Origin: Saprospiraceae bacterium | GTDB lineage: Bacteria > Bacteroidota > Bacteroidia > Chitinophagales > Saprospiraceae | Direction of reading: 5' to 3' | Length of the DNA stretch: 64,000 nucleotides | Assembly (NCBI GenBank): GCA_016711125.1 | Contig: JADJTQ010000009.1 | Coordinates: 284,001-348,000 of the forward strand | Part shown: positions 1 to 8,441 of the stretch, one piece after another | Layout: each line of letters opens with the position of its first letter | Position numbering within the stretch: position 1 is the stretch's first letter | Notes under the pieces: model-generated | What the model was told of the DNA's origin: nothing | The model's database searches: none | What the model saw: the letters and a program-made list of their open reading frames with translations, nothing else | Position numbers and translations under genes: made by a program

Positions 1-2
1 CT

Positions 3-677
3 TACGACAAGCTGAGTTTTCAAGGTAGAATGCATCAGGAAGTTATGCAGTTTCCAAGCGAATTCTTTTATCAGGGAATGTTGAGAATACTGCCGGAGGA
101 TAAAGTGAATCGTCAGTCAGCTATCTTGCATTTTGATAAAATACCTGCTGATTCATTGTCGCAATATTTAGCAAAAAGACGGGTCTTGTTTTTTGCTGTT
201 CCGTCGGGTGAATTATTCAATAGTAAGGTCAATGTCGCAGAAGCCAGGATGGTTGGTGATATTTTGGTGAAAATCTTACATCTACATGCTGTTAATCATT
301 CTGGTTTAACCCTCGATCAGGTAGGTATTATTACCCCGTACCGGGCCCAGATTGCTCAGATAAAACTGGAATTGCAAGACCAGGGGATCAATTCAGATGG
401 CCTCACGATTGATACAGTTGAACGGTTTCAGGGTGGCGCAAAGAAAATCATCATTATTTCCCTATGTATCAATTCAAAGAACCAATTGGACAATCTTGTG
501 AGTTTGTCATCTGATCAGGTTGATCGTAAATTGAATGTCGCTTTGACCCGGGCGCAGGACCAGGTGGTTATGATCGGCGATCCGGAGATACTAACGGACA
601 ATGCCGTTTACAAAGCATTTATCGAGCGTTATGCAGTTGAGCAATTGACAGTGCAACGAGATCCGGGTCATTTATAA
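3..677 (+). CDS. SF1 DNA/RNA helicase (Dna2/NAM7/Upf1-type), C-terminal fragment
   Basis: The frame is open from the window edge, so only the C-terminal RecA-like half of the protein is present (about 225 residues). The edge residues LSFQGRMHQEV followed by FPSEFFY match the start of helicase domain 2A in the Dna2/NAM7/Upf1 group. Downstream are GIITPYRAQI, then VERFQGGAKKIIIISL (motif V region, binding nucleotide and nucleic acid), and LNVALTRAQDQVVMIGD (motif VI with the arginine finger). The protein is expected to be an ATP-dependent 5'-3' helicase acting on DNA or RNA. The Walker A half lies outside the window, so any fused nuclease or other domain cannot be seen. The family call is firm; the exact substrate is unknown. 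Confidence 0.85.
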   Translation, partial: YDKLSFQGRMHQEVMQFPSEFFYQGMLRILPEDKVNRQSAILHFDKIPADSLSQYLAKRRVLFFAVPSGELFNSKVNVAEARMVGDILVKILHLHAVNHSGLTLDQVGIITPYRAQIAQIKLELQDQGINSDGLTIDTVERFQGGAKKIIIISLCINSKNQLDNLVSLSSDQVDRKLNVALTRAQDQVVMIGDPEILTDNAVYKAFIERYAVEQLTVQRDPGHL

Positions 678-874
678 GGTTAATTAAATTTTCATCCAGT
701 TAGGATAGACAACAAAGATGGCTGTAAATCATTTATTGATTTTTGAGGGTCGGCCATCGATCTATTTTACCATAACATCAAAGAAGAAATTTCCTCAGCA
801 GAGGTTTAGAAGATACCAAGAATTGAAAAAAAACTTGGCGGTTTGGTGACTTTGCTGATAGAGCAATCCTTTAA

Positions 875-1510
875 CTATTTTAAACCCACCAATTTATGAG
901 TTTGCAAACTCAAGCGCCATTGAGGGTTTTGGAGACAAAAGGAGATGGATTTTTGAATATTTTCGGATACGGCAGGACCATCCATCGGCTGAATATAGAA
1001 ATGATCAAATGCCAAATCTGCAAAATCGGCTGGATCGAGACCAGTCTGCGGATAGACTAGTTTAAGCTCATTGCCCTTGAGTTGTTTGAGATGGGCACCG
1101 GCCTTGGGACTTACACAAACCCAATTGATGCCTTCAGGTACTTTGATCGTGCCATTGGTTTCAACCGCAATTGCAAAATTTAGCTGGTGTAATGCTTCGA
1201 TCAGAGCGGCATCCAATTGAAGCAAGGGTTCACCGCCCGTGCAAACAACCATAGGTTCACCACTTTTGGTTTTCGGCCACAAACCCACAATCAGGTCAAT
1301 AAGTTGATCAACAGTATATTTTCCTCCGTTTTCTCCATCGGTCCCAAAGAAATCAGTATCGCAAAATTGGCAAATGGCATGATGACGGTCTTCTTCTCTT
1401 CCTGTCCATAAGTTGCATCCGGCAAAGCGGCAAAATACGGCAGCCCGGCCGGCTTGGCCACCCTCTCCTTGCAGGGTTAGATAGGCTTCTTTGATTGAAT
1501 AAATTTTCAT
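875..1510 (-). CDS. queE: 7-carboxy-7-deazaguanine synthase (radical SAM)
   Basis: QueE makes 7-carboxy-7-deazaguanine from 6-carboxy-tetrahydropterin in the preQ0/queuosine pathway (cytosol). From the start chosen here the protein is 211 residues. It begins MKIYSIKEAYLTLQGEG, the usual QueE N-terminus, and carries the QueE version of the radical-SAM cluster motif, C32-x14-C47-x2-C50 ending in CQFCDT. GGEP follows for SAM binding, and the C-terminus reads LSLQTHKLVGLK. The open frame extends upstream to 1618, but those extra 36 residues do not look like the family, so the start at 1510 is preferred. queG, the last step of queuosine synthesis, lies about 4 kb away on the other strand. It is transcribed divergently from the oxidase gene that starts at 1667. 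Confidence 0.93.
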   Translation of the reverse strand: MKIYSIKEAYLTLQGEGGQAGRAAVFCRFAGCNLWTGREEDRHHAICQFCDTDFFGTDGENGGKYTVDQLIDLIVGLWPKTKSGEPMVVCTGGEPLLQLDAALIEALHQLNFAIAVETNGTIKVPEGINWVCVSPKAGAHLKQLKGNELKLVYPQTGLDPADFADLAFDHFYIQPMDGPAVSENIQKSISFCLQNPQWRLSLQTHKLVGLK

Positions 1511-1666
1511 CGTTCCGATCTGGTTCGGCATTAATGGGCAAAGGTACATCTTGAAATGACAATGATTAGGGGGTAATTTGGTAATTTGCTTGAGGCTAAA
1601 ACAGGGATTCCTAAGCACAAGAGATCAGTAAGCCCGGATTGAAATTCTTTAGACATCTAAGAAAGC

Positions 1667-2941
1667 ATGGACAAACCTTTTAAAACTGCAGTTGATCTGC
1701 AGAAACTGATGTTTTTGGGTGGACTTCGGAATGACATCCCGAAGACTCCATTGAATACAGAACAACTCAGACTGAAGGCCAAAGATCGACTATCTCCCAG
1801 GGCTTTTGATTACCTGGACGGTGGCGCCGGCATGGAGAAAACTATGCTTTCAAACACAAGCGCCTTTGGATGTTGGCAGATAGTTCCGCAGATGTTAAAA
1901 GATGTTTCTCTCAGAGATACATCGGTTGAACTGTTTGGTTCCAAATGGGTAAGTCCATTTTTTCTGTGTCCGATCGGTGTTTTGGAACTTGCCCATCGAC
2001 AGTCTGATCTAGCTGTTGCAAGAGCCTCTGCTGTAACCGATACTCCTCTTATGATCAGTAGTCAGTCCAGCACGCCGATGGAAGATATCGCAGCCGCGAT
2101 GCCAGAGACTCCCAAATTTTTTCAACTGTACTGGAGTAAATCGGACGACCTGGTAGCAAGTTTTGTCTCACGGGCTGAATCCTGTGGGTGCTCGGCGATC
2201 GTTGTCACCCTCGATACAACCATACTAGGTTGGAGGCTCAGGGACCTCCAACATGCCTATCTACCTTTTCTTTATGGTATGGGCTTGGCTCAATACATTG
2301 CAGATCCTGTATTTCAGCGATTAATGGTTGCTGAACCACCACCGGAAGCAGCCAAATCTAAAGTCAATTTACATCTACTTAATTCGCTTTGGCAAATGGC
2401 TCGGAGATATCCTGGATCGACTTGGCATAATTTCCGATCCCGCTCACCTCTTATAGCTATCCGAAAGTTTATCGACATCTATATGAATCCAGCTTTACAA
2501 TGGTCTGATTTGTCCAAACTACGTGCGATGACCAACTTGCCGGTGATATTAAAGGGCATCCAACATCCGGACGATGCCCGGAAGGCCATAGATTATGGGC
2601 TCGACGGTATTGTTGTCTCCAATCACGGTGGTCGGCAAATCGACGGTGCTATCGGTAGCCTGGATGCTCTAGTCCTTGTGAAGCAAGCGATTGGAAACCA
2701 AATTCCCATACTATTTGACAGTGGAGTAAGAACGGGTTCTGATGCATTTAAGGCGATTGCCCTGGGAGCAGATGCGGTTGGTATTGGCAGGCCATATGCC
2801 TACGGTTTGGCTGTTGGTGGTACTGAGGGCGTGCAAAGCGTCATTGAGTATTTTCGCGCCGAATTCGAACTTACGATGGCACTGTCAGGATGTCACAGCA
2901 TCGATGATAATAAGAAGGTTGTATTAAAAAACTGCAGGTAG
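1667..2941 (+). CDS. FMN-dependent alpha-hydroxy-acid oxidase (lactate 2-monooxygenase-like)
   Basis: This is a 424-residue TIM-barrel flavoenzyme of the L-lactate dehydrogenase/glycolate oxidase family, which oxidises an L-2-hydroxy acid using FMN. Family marks are YLDGGAGME (residues 49-57), LKGI with the conserved Lys296, SNHGGRQIDG with catalytic His320 and Arg323, DSGVRTGSDAFKAIALGADA (351-370) for phosphate binding, and GRPYAYGLAVGG. The stretch LGWRLRDLQHAYLPF around 188-201 resembles the lactate 2-monooxygenase branch (GWRPRDL), so an oxidase or monooxygenase is as likely as a respiratory dehydrogenase. No signal peptide is seen. Substrate specificity cannot be read from the sequence. 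Confidence 0.88.
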   Translation: MDKPFKTAVDLQKLMFLGGLRNDIPKTPLNTEQLRLKAKDRLSPRAFDYLDGGAGMEKTMLSNTSAFGCWQIVPQMLKDVSLRDTSVELFGSKWVSPFFLCPIGVLELAHRQSDLAVARASAVTDTPLMISSQSSTPMEDIAAAMPETPKFFQLYWSKSDDLVASFVSRAESCGCSAIVVTLDTTILGWRLRDLQHAYLPFLYGMGLAQYIADPVFQRLMVAEPPPEAAKSKVNLHLLNSLWQMARRYPGSTWHNFRSRSPLIAIRKFIDIYMNPALQWSDLSKLRAMTNLPVILKGIQHPDDARKAIDYGLDGIVVSNHGGRQIDGAIGSLDALVLVKQAIGNQIPILFDSGVRTGSDAFKAIALGADAVGIGRPYAYGLAVGGTEGVQSVIEYFRAEFELTMALSGCHSIDDNKKVVLKNCR

Positions 2942-3107
2942 AAAAGAGCTCTCATCAATTCAATTTTTACTGACATTAGCAAAGATCATATTTGCCAGTA
3001 TCCTATCTCAGACCTTTTTCAAAAACATCAATTTATGGTCATGTAAATCAGTTACTATCATTTTTCAAAAATGAATCAATTATGGTAACGAAATGCACCT
3101 TAATGAG

Positions 3108-3119
3108 CACTGATCAGTG
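3108..3119. promoter_or_regulatory. 12-bp perfect palindrome upstream of small-gene pair
   Basis: CACTGATCAGTG reads identically on both strands and sits 33 bp before the ATG at 3153, in the only intergenic space that could hold a promoter for the two coupled small genes. A perfect 12-mer palindrome at this spacing is compatible with a dimeric repressor site. It is a single copy and no bound regulator is known, so the role is inferred. Confidence 0.35.
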
Positions 3120-3152
3120 TAAACTATTTCTATAACCATAAAAAATACTAAC

Positions 3153-3455
3153 ATGGAAGGGAGAACTGTATTTCAGATTGACCTGGGTACTTTTGACTTG
3201 ACAGACAGTCAATCGAAAGAATTAGAAGACCGATTATCCAAAATCACCATTGAATATTTAAGCAGTTTTAAAGAGGGAAAAGAGTTTGTGGCAGGTGCCG
3301 TTGCATATAAACCAAATCCGGATGACCCCAATCCCCCTTTTCCTTTTCCCTGGCCCCCTTTTCCACGTCCCTGGCCAAGACCTTTTCCTGGCTTTTTTCC
3401 CATCGATCGACAAAGATTTGACCGGATGTTTATCGATGTGAAAAAGCTATTCTGA
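3153..3455 (+). CDS. small protein with Pro/Phe/Trp-rich C-terminal tail, unknown
   Basis: A 100-residue protein that I do not recognise. The first ~50 residues look like an ordinary small amphipathic domain (FQIDLGTFDLTDSQSKEL, then KITIEYLSSFKEGKEF). Residues ~54-83 are a striking tract made almost only of Pro, Phe, Trp, Arg and Gly (NPPFPFPWPPFPRPWPRPF), followed by a short charged end. There is no signal peptide and no Cys. The stop codon overlaps the start of the next gene by one base (TGATG), so the two are almost surely co-translated. The layout (short leader-like domain plus compositionally extreme tail, next to a Cys-rich partner) is reminiscent of a peptide precursor or an adaptor, but this is speculation. 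Confidence 0.6.
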   Translation: MEGRTVFQIDLGTFDLTDSQSKELEDRLSKITIEYLSSFKEGKEFVAGAVAYKPNPDDPNPPFPFPWPPFPRPWPRPFPGFFPIDRQRFDRMFIDVKKLF

Positions 3456-3850
3456 TGGATAAAAAGAATTGTCCGAGTGCTCCTTTTAAAAAGGGGCACT
3501 CAATCTTTGCTGTATTTGAAGATCGTACTTTCAAATTTACCGAAGATCTGGTAATAATTGACGAGGAATTAACAGTTGAAGCTACGAAGCAAAAAAACAA
3601 AACTGACTATCGGGCTACGATGCCCTGTGTAACAAAAGGCTGTGGAAATTGGGATGGACAAAAATGCGCTGTTCCCGACCAAATGCGTCAATATCTTGAG
3701 CCGATAGTAGATGTTTATAACTATCGAAATTGTCCCATAAAGAGCACTTGTCGTTGGCACGCTCAGGAGGGGGAGCTAGCCTGTCAGATCTGTCCACTTA
3801 TAAAGACCAGATTTTTTGATCTACAGGTCGATCACCGCGGTGAATTTTAA
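3455..3850 (+). CDS. Cys-rich small protein, probably metal-binding, unknown
   Basis: A 131-residue protein, translationally coupled to the preceding gene through a TGATG overlap. After an N-terminal domain of ~45 residues, the C-terminal half has regularly placed cysteines: PCVTKGCGNWDGQKC, then YRNCPIKSTCRWHAQEG, then ELACQICPLIKTR. The CRW-x-Q-x-G-x-x-ACxxCP pattern is, from memory, seen in conserved uncharacterised bacterial proteins. Eight Cys plus a His make a zinc or iron-sulfur site likely. No membrane segment or signal peptide is present. The function is unknown; the link to the Pro-rich partner is the best clue. Confidence 0.65.
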   Translation: MDKKNCPSAPFKKGHSIFAVFEDRTFKFTEDLVIIDEELTVEATKQKNKTDYRATMPCVTKGCGNWDGQKCAVPDQMRQYLEPIVDVYNYRNCPIKSTCRWHAQEGELACQICPLIKTRFFDLQVDHRGEF

Positions 3851-3883
3851 TCTATCACCCTTAAAAAAGGCGTTTTAGATTAA
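3847..3883. terminator. nested inverted repeat between convergent genes, possible bidirectional terminator
   Basis: TTAATCTA (3847-3854) pairs with TAGATTAA (3876-3883), and inside it CCTT pairs with AAGG around an A-run. The element begins at the stop of the + strand Cys-rich gene and precedes the end of the minus-strand esterase, where a bidirectional terminator would be expected. The stem is AT-rich and the T-tract short, so confidence is low. Confidence 0.35.
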
Positions 3884-3923
3884 TGGAAGATGCCCTCACC
3901 AAATCAAGCTAAATCAGCAGCTT

Positions 3924-5558
3924 CTAGTTTCCATAACTCCGGTCTAAAAATTGATAACGGGTATCGTCCTTGGCATCTATTGACTTTGATACAACATCAA
4001 TGATCATTACTGGTGGTGTTTGATCATCCGCTTGCGCTGATGGCCACTCGGGCAGGTCTTGACCATTTGGATTGCCAGTCAAGATGAAGTTTGCAAAATA
4101 TTGTTGCATCGTTTTTGAGACTTCAAAGTCTTCTGGTTGCCATGCTCTTTCGGTCATCAGATGCAAATTGCCCATGCAGTACTCGATTTCGCATGCATGG
4201 GGCGCCCCCACTGGTTTAGGTTCGGCAGCCGTTACTTCACTTTTTCTCACAGTGCCTCCCGCCAGTGCATCTGCCATTTCCACATCTTTAAGAGGAGGGC
4301 GCAATTTGCTATAGAGATATCGGTATACCGGTTGGTCACTGTTTTTTCGGTGCAAATCAAACCACTTCCAGGTGCTGTAGACGATAAAACGGTCGGAGGC
4401 CAGTGCCGTGGCTGACAATTCGATTACTTCTTTCGATCCATAAGGGTATAATTTCAAGACTTGTGCGTGATCATTTGGGTAAGTTTCTTTTACCTTTTTC
4501 AAATAGGCTTCTTCAGTGTAAGGCAGACCTTGCATGAATGCCATCCCAGGTATTTCAGCTGAGTTCCAGCCAAGCAATAATGGCACTTTGGCCTGTTCAC
4601 CAGCATCAAAGATTTCGGGAACGGTCTTGGGGTAAAAATAGCCATCTACGACAGTAGGAAATCCAAACCGTTGAGATTCCTGATAGATATCGTAGACATC
4701 TTTGGTGCTCAAGGAGCGCAATTGAGCCAAGGTTGGATATCCGGCTTTGGTGGCAAATTCCAGTCCTTCCTGCTCAGCTTCATGAAGTGGCACGGGAGCC
4801 AATGTAGGTTTGATGCCAGCTCCACTTTCACCAATGGCACCGGCAATGAGGTCTCGGGCTAGAGGCGAAACCATCTGGGCACAAACCGAAATGGATCCAG
4901 CCGACTCTCCGGCAATAGTTATTTTCTTGGGATCACCTCCAAACGCCGCAATATTGGAGTATACCCATTGCAGTGCTGCGGCCTGGTCCATTAAGCCGTA
5001 ATTACCACTTGCCTTGTAAGGTGATTCTGCACTTAATTCGGGATGAGCAAAAAATCCAAAGATATTTAGACGATAGTTCACCGTTACCGTCACCATTCCT
5101 TTTTTTGCCATGCTGGCTCCATCATAACGGGGCTCCGAGCCATCTCCTGCTACAAATCCACCGCCATAAAAATAAACCAGAACGGGAAGATTCTTGGTAG
5201 TGCGATTGGTGGGGGTCCAGATATTGAGATAAAGGCAGTCTTCGCTAATACCGTCAGAGCGAAAACGCATATCACCAAATACATTAGACTGAACTGATCG
5301 GGGACCAAAATGTTTGGTCCCTTTGATCCCTGACCAATCGCTAAGTGGTTGAGGCGCTTTCCATCGAAGTTCGCCTACGGGAGGTTTAGCGAATGGAATG
5401 CCAAAATACATAGATAGATTTTCTCCGACATCGTAACTACCTTCCACAATACCATTTTCAGTTTTAGCCTGTACAGCAAAGGTGTTATTGGATTGAGCAT
5501 AATTTTTAGCGAGGTTGAGACCAAGTAAGCACAAAAGAAGGATTAGCAGCAGTTTCAT
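3924..5558 (-). CDS. secreted type-B carboxylesterase (para-nitrobenzyl esterase-like)
   Basis: A 544-residue alpha/beta hydrolase with an N-terminal signal peptide (MKLLLILLLCLLGLNL, cleavage near AQS). Landmarks of the carboxylesterase type-B family are SEDCLYLNIW (105-114), the oxyanion-hole YGGGFVAGD (131-139), and the nucleophile elbow GESAGS with Ser219. An acidic residue lies in the NSAEIPG stretch, and the active-site His is in GAPHACEIEY. It should hydrolyse carboxylic esters in the periplasm or outside the cell; the natural substrate is unknown. It is full length, stands alone, and converges with the small-gene pair. Confidence 0.92.
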   Translation of the reverse strand: MKLLLILLLCLLGLNLAKNYAQSNNTFAVQAKTENGIVEGSYDVGENLSMYFGIPFAKPPVGELRWKAPQPLSDWSGIKGTKHFGPRSVQSNVFGDMRFRSDGISEDCLYLNIWTPTNRTTKNLPVLVYFYGGGFVAGDGSEPRYDGASMAKKGMVTVTVNYRLNIFGFFAHPELSAESPYKASGNYGLMDQAAALQWVYSNIAAFGGDPKKITIAGESAGSISVCAQMVSPLARDLIAGAIGESGAGIKPTLAPVPLHEAEQEGLEFATKAGYPTLAQLRSLSTKDVYDIYQESQRFGFPTVVDGYFYPKTVPEIFDAGEQAKVPLLLGWNSAEIPGMAFMQGLPYTEEAYLKKVKETYPNDHAQVLKLYPYGSKEVIELSATALASDRFIVYSTWKWFDLHRKNSDQPVYRYLYSKLRPPLKDVEMADALAGGTVRKSEVTAAEPKPVGAPHACEIEYCMGNLHLMTERAWQPEDFEVSKTMQQYFANFILTGNPNGQDLPEWPSAQADDQTPPVMIIDVVSKSIDAKDDTRYQFLDRSYGN

Positions 5559-5733
5559 AGATTCTATTTTATTAGACTAAAGTAAAAAGGTAGCGAATAG
5601 AACCGGAATCAATTGAGCTAAAGACCTGTACAAGGAACCTGCTCAATATGTCGTTTATTCCGAAATATTCTCGGACATGAAATCGAGGACCAAATGAACC
5701 AACTATCAAATTCTTATTTTCTAATTTCGGGCT

Positions 5734-6666
5734 ATGGATGACATCGGTGACAATACGCGAAAGATAAAATCCATGGCTCTAAATTTTGGATTTTCTTTTG
5801 TCGGTATTGCTAAGGCAAGAGTACTGGACAAAGAAGCCAAACTCCTCGAACAATGGCTAAATAGTGGATATCATGGCAAGATGTCCTACATGGAGAACCA
5901 TTTTGATAAAAGGATTGATCCCACGAAATTGGTGCCAGGAGCAAAATCGGTTATTTCTCTCCTTTATAATTATTATACTGAAGCCAGACAGGATGATTCT
6001 GAGGCTCCAAAAATTTCCAGATATGCCTATGGTGCGGATTATCATGTGGTGATAAGAGAAAAATTAAAAGACTTTCTTGCAGAAATCCGGATAGAGATTG
6101 GCCAGGTCGATGGTCGCTGTTTTGTTGATTCGGCTCCCGTCATGGAGCGTGATTGGGCTAAGTATGCTGGCCTTGGATGGACCGGAAAAAATACCTTGCT
6201 CATCAATCCGAAAGCAGGTTCGTATTTTTTTCTGGCTGAATTAATTCTTGATCTTGAATTGGAGCCGGATGAAGCGATCCGAGATCATTGTGGCACTTGT
6301 ACCCGGTGTATCGATGCTTGTCCCACTGAAGCTATTGCTCCCAACGGATATATTGTAGATGGGACTAAATGCATTTCTTACCTGACCATCGAATTAAAAG
6401 AAGCTATCCCAGATGAATTTTCCGGTAAAATGGAAAATTGGGTTTTTGGTTGTGACATTTGCCAACAAGTATGTCCATGGAACCGCTTTTCTCAAGAACA
6501 TCGGGAACCTCAATTTGTGCCATCAGAACCACTATTGGAGATGACAAAAAGAGAATGGATCGAATTAACTGAGGAAGTTTTTCAAACCATCTTTCGCCAT
6601 TCAGCGGTAAAACGCACTAAGTTCAATGGACTAAGACGGAATATTGATTTTTTGCAGAGAGAATAA
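5734..6666 (+). CDS. queG: epoxyqueuosine reductase
   Basis: QueG reduces epoxyqueuosine to queuosine in tRNA using cobalamin and two [4Fe-4S] clusters. The 310-residue protein has the expected features: VDSAPVMERDWAKYAGLGW (131-149), with the catalytic acidic residue and cobalamin-facing segment, then GKNTLLI. The first ferredoxin-like cluster is CGTCTRCIDACP (Cys186, 189, 192, 196). The second Cys group is CDICQQVCPW (240-249). Length is normal for bacterial QueG forms lacking the C-terminal HEAT repeat. It shares the window with queE but not an operon. Confidence 0.95.
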   Translation: MDDIGDNTRKIKSMALNFGFSFVGIAKARVLDKEAKLLEQWLNSGYHGKMSYMENHFDKRIDPTKLVPGAKSVISLLYNYYTEARQDDSEAPKISRYAYGADYHVVIREKLKDFLAEIRIEIGQVDGRCFVDSAPVMERDWAKYAGLGWTGKNTLLINPKAGSYFFLAELILDLELEPDEAIRDHCGTCTRCIDACPTEAIAPNGYIVDGTKCISYLTIELKEAIPDEFSGKMENWVFGCDICQQVCPWNRFSQEHREPQFVPSEPLLEMTKREWIELTEEVFQTIFRHSAVKRTKFNGLRRNIDFLQRE

Positions 6667-7061
6667 AATTCCATCGTTGTGGAAGCAATCAATTTATGTT
6701 CTCAATGAAATTTGAAGAGTCTTAATTCGTGTTCCTGAAGTTATTGGCCCTAAAGAGAGCCCCTAATTTATATTCTGGCGGTTAGAAAGGACATGAGATG
6801 AATTATTTCATAATCCGGAGAATGTAAATCTGTCTCTTCTGTCAGACAGATTTATCCGGCCGTACTTGACGGATCTCCTTTCTTTTTGGTATTGAAGTTA
6901 TTGGCAATAAAAAATGTGACCATAATTCACATTCTGGGTAGTTCGAAAATGAAACAGGAACTATCTTGGTTTTTCAATCAAGATCACAAAGCGACTTGAT
7001 CAGCGTCAGTGTATTTGTGGTCGTGCCATCTTATATTGAGGTTCATCTAAAAAGAATCGAA
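6667..7061. other. intergenic region with duplicated segment and hairpin
   Basis: No credible gene is seen. A 13-bp direct repeat TGAAGTTATTGGC occurs at 6736-6748 and 6893-6905. The sequence after each copy stays similar for about 45 more bases (ATTCTGG followed by a GTTAGAAA/GTTCGAAA block), so the region looks like a degenerate duplication. Between the copies, TAAATCTGTC (6825-6834) and GACAGATTTA (6845-6854) form a perfect 10-bp hairpin with a 10-base loop. The region could hold regulation for the CBM48 gene that follows or a terminator for queG. Confidence 0.5.
6825..6854. terminator. 10-bp perfect hairpin downstream of queG
   Basis: TAAATCTGTC and GACAGATTTA are exact reverse complements separated by ten bases. 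The hairpin lies about 160 bp after the queG stop. There is no strong T-run behind it, so it could be a factor-dependent terminator, an mRNA end protector, or an operator. Confidence 0.3.
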
Positions 7062-7375
7062 ATGTCTTTAAAAAAGCAGTTTTTCAAAACCAAAGACACC
7101 TGTAAAGTAAATTTCAGCCTGCCGGAGGAAGCAGTCCCGGGCTCAAAAAAAGTAACCATCGTAGGTGATTTTAACAGCTGGGATCAAACCCTTGGAATTC
7201 CCATGAAGTTGAAAGGAGGCCAGTATGTCGCCGCTGTTGATCTACCGGTTGGGATCGAATTTCAGTTCCGTTATTTAATTGATGACAACATCTGGGAAAA
7301 TGACTGACTGCTGATAAATATGTTGAAACCCCTCTTGGTATAGAAAACTCTGTGGTGAGTACTGTCAAAGAATAG
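7062..7375 (+). CDS. CBM48/isoamylase early-set domain protein, frameshifted
   Basis: A small glycogen/starch-binding-type domain protein. The start at 7062 (MSLKKQFFKTKD) is the usual family N-terminus; the longer frame from 6966 is not supported. The Ig-like fold is visible: KVTIVGDFNSWD near residue 28 with the sugar-contacting Trp, PMKLKGGQYVAAVDLP, and FQFRYLIDDNIWEND. The frame then hits TGA at 7305. The family C-terminus (ADKYVETPLGIENSVV) follows at once in another frame and ends with TAG at 7373, so one base (a G of an expected TGG) seems missing at about 7306. The intact product would be about 104 residues. The defect is either a sequencing indel or recent inactivation. Confidence 0.75.
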
Positions 7376-7444
7376 AGTTTCGTCAAACAAAAGTTGTAGA
7401 CAAATGGTCGTAGGGTTATAAGCGAATCAAATGATTGAATAGCC

Positions 7445-7678
7445 ATGAAGTCGCCAAGCAAGATAAGGAAACCATTTGCCACCACCTTCCAGGATGATCC
7501 ACCAAAGAAAAGGCCGCCGGAAATAAAACCGCCGAAGGACCCGCCACCAGTGAAGCCGGCTCCTGAACCTCCTCCTGTCAAGGATCCCGATATCGCTTTG
7601 CTGCCACCAGAGCTCCCTTATCCAACCGAGCCGGTAACACCGTTAAAGCCAGGAGAAATGATGACGGTAACTAGTTAG
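7445..7678 (+). CDS. small Pro/Lys-rich hypothetical protein
   Basis: A 77-residue ORF, unrecognised. It is dominated by Pro, Lys, Glu and Asp in PPxKPP-like steps (FQDDPPKKRPPEIKPPKDPP, PVKPAPEPPPVKDPD), giving a disordered, basic-to-acidic linker-like protein. There is no signal peptide, Cys or hydrophobic segment. It follows the CBM48 gene by 69 bp on the same strand. The opposite strand has a Gly-rich ORF of similar length, as expected for the complement of a Pro-rich gene. It may be a real small protein or a low-complexity remnant. Confidence 0.4.
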   Translation: MKSPSKIRKPFATTFQDDPPKKRPPEIKPPKDPPPVKPAPEPPPVKDPDIALLPPELPYPTEPVTPLKPGEMMTVTS

Positions 7679-7930
7679 CTAGATTTAATTTTAACCAACT
7701 GCTGCCCATATTTTTCTCCCCGGTAATTCCACTCTAGTCTGCCTGCGAGATACTCGGAAAGCACAAATTCACGCAAGTCTGCCATAAGCCCAAAGTGCCG
7801 TAGGTGATTCTATTAGATCCTGTTCAGATGGTCTAACAATCTTCTTCGATGTCTTTTTTGTAGTTCCAATTGAAATAGTAGACTTGAAATAGGAACCTAT
7901 CCGACCACGAAATCATCCTCTTTTACTGCC
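7675..7930 (-). pseudogene. possible eroded gene, unknown family
   Basis: Two adjoining open segments on the minus strand read as protein-like sequence although no single frame is open. The first is VPISSLLFQLELQKRHRRRL, continuing LDHLNRI. After a frame change near 7815 comes HLRHFGLMADLREFVLSEYL, followed by GRLEWNYRGEKYGQQLVKI. The last part has a Met start at 7785 and runs 36 codons to a stop at 7675. I do not recognise the family. The gap between 7679 and 8132 otherwise holds nothing I can support. Confidence 0.25.
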
Positions 7931-8132
7931 ACGTTTAGATTTTATTGCGTTTCGGACTAGCTATCGAAAATGGCTACATGTCTGATTAAGATGGTGTTAC
8001 TGTTGTGTTCAATATGTCATGTTAGGTGGAAGTTACTTTTCTAAGAAAAAGTGGTGGCTTGATGAGGACATTTCAGTTGCTCAAATACACAGTATCATGA
8101 ACGCAATTACTAAAAACCAAAAAACAAGCATC

Positions 8133-8315
8133 ATGACACGAGAATTTAACAACCATGCAGAAGCCATCAAATGGATCGCCGCTTTCGCCAAAACCGAATC
8201 TCATTTTGAAATTCTTATCGATGAACTGGAATTCAATCATACCTATACGGGAGAGTTTTTTATACACACCATGCTAATGGCTAACGACGTAGCCTATTAC
8301 GTTGAAGCAGCCTAA
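8133..8315 (+). CDS. small hypothetical protein
   Basis: A short ORF of unknown function ending at 8315. The frame is open from 8019, but the part before 8133 looks non-coding. From MTREFNNHAEAIKWIAAFAK the 60-residue protein is well behaved: a helix, then ILIDELEFNHTYTGEFFIHT and an Ala/Tyr-rich end. It is preceded by an A-rich leader typical of this phylum. It stands alone between an uncertain region and the convergent hydrolase gene. No domain is recognised. Confidence 0.4.
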   Translation: MTREFNNHAEAIKWIAAFAKTESHFEILIDELEFNHTYTGEFFIHTMLMANDVAYYVEAA

Positions 8316-8441
8316 TGATTGATGATATCAGATTTCTGATCGTTGATTATACTTAAAATCAATTTGTAAGTCAAGCCAGATCTCATCCTAATAGAATAAG
8401 CCCTGTTGACTGGGTTGGTAGGATTTGCACTTAAAGCTGCA

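Noticed and set aside
7171..7581. 136-residue Gly-rich ORF on the minus strand
   Set aside because: It is the complement of the Pro-rich ORF and the CBM48 gene; composition is a strand artefact.
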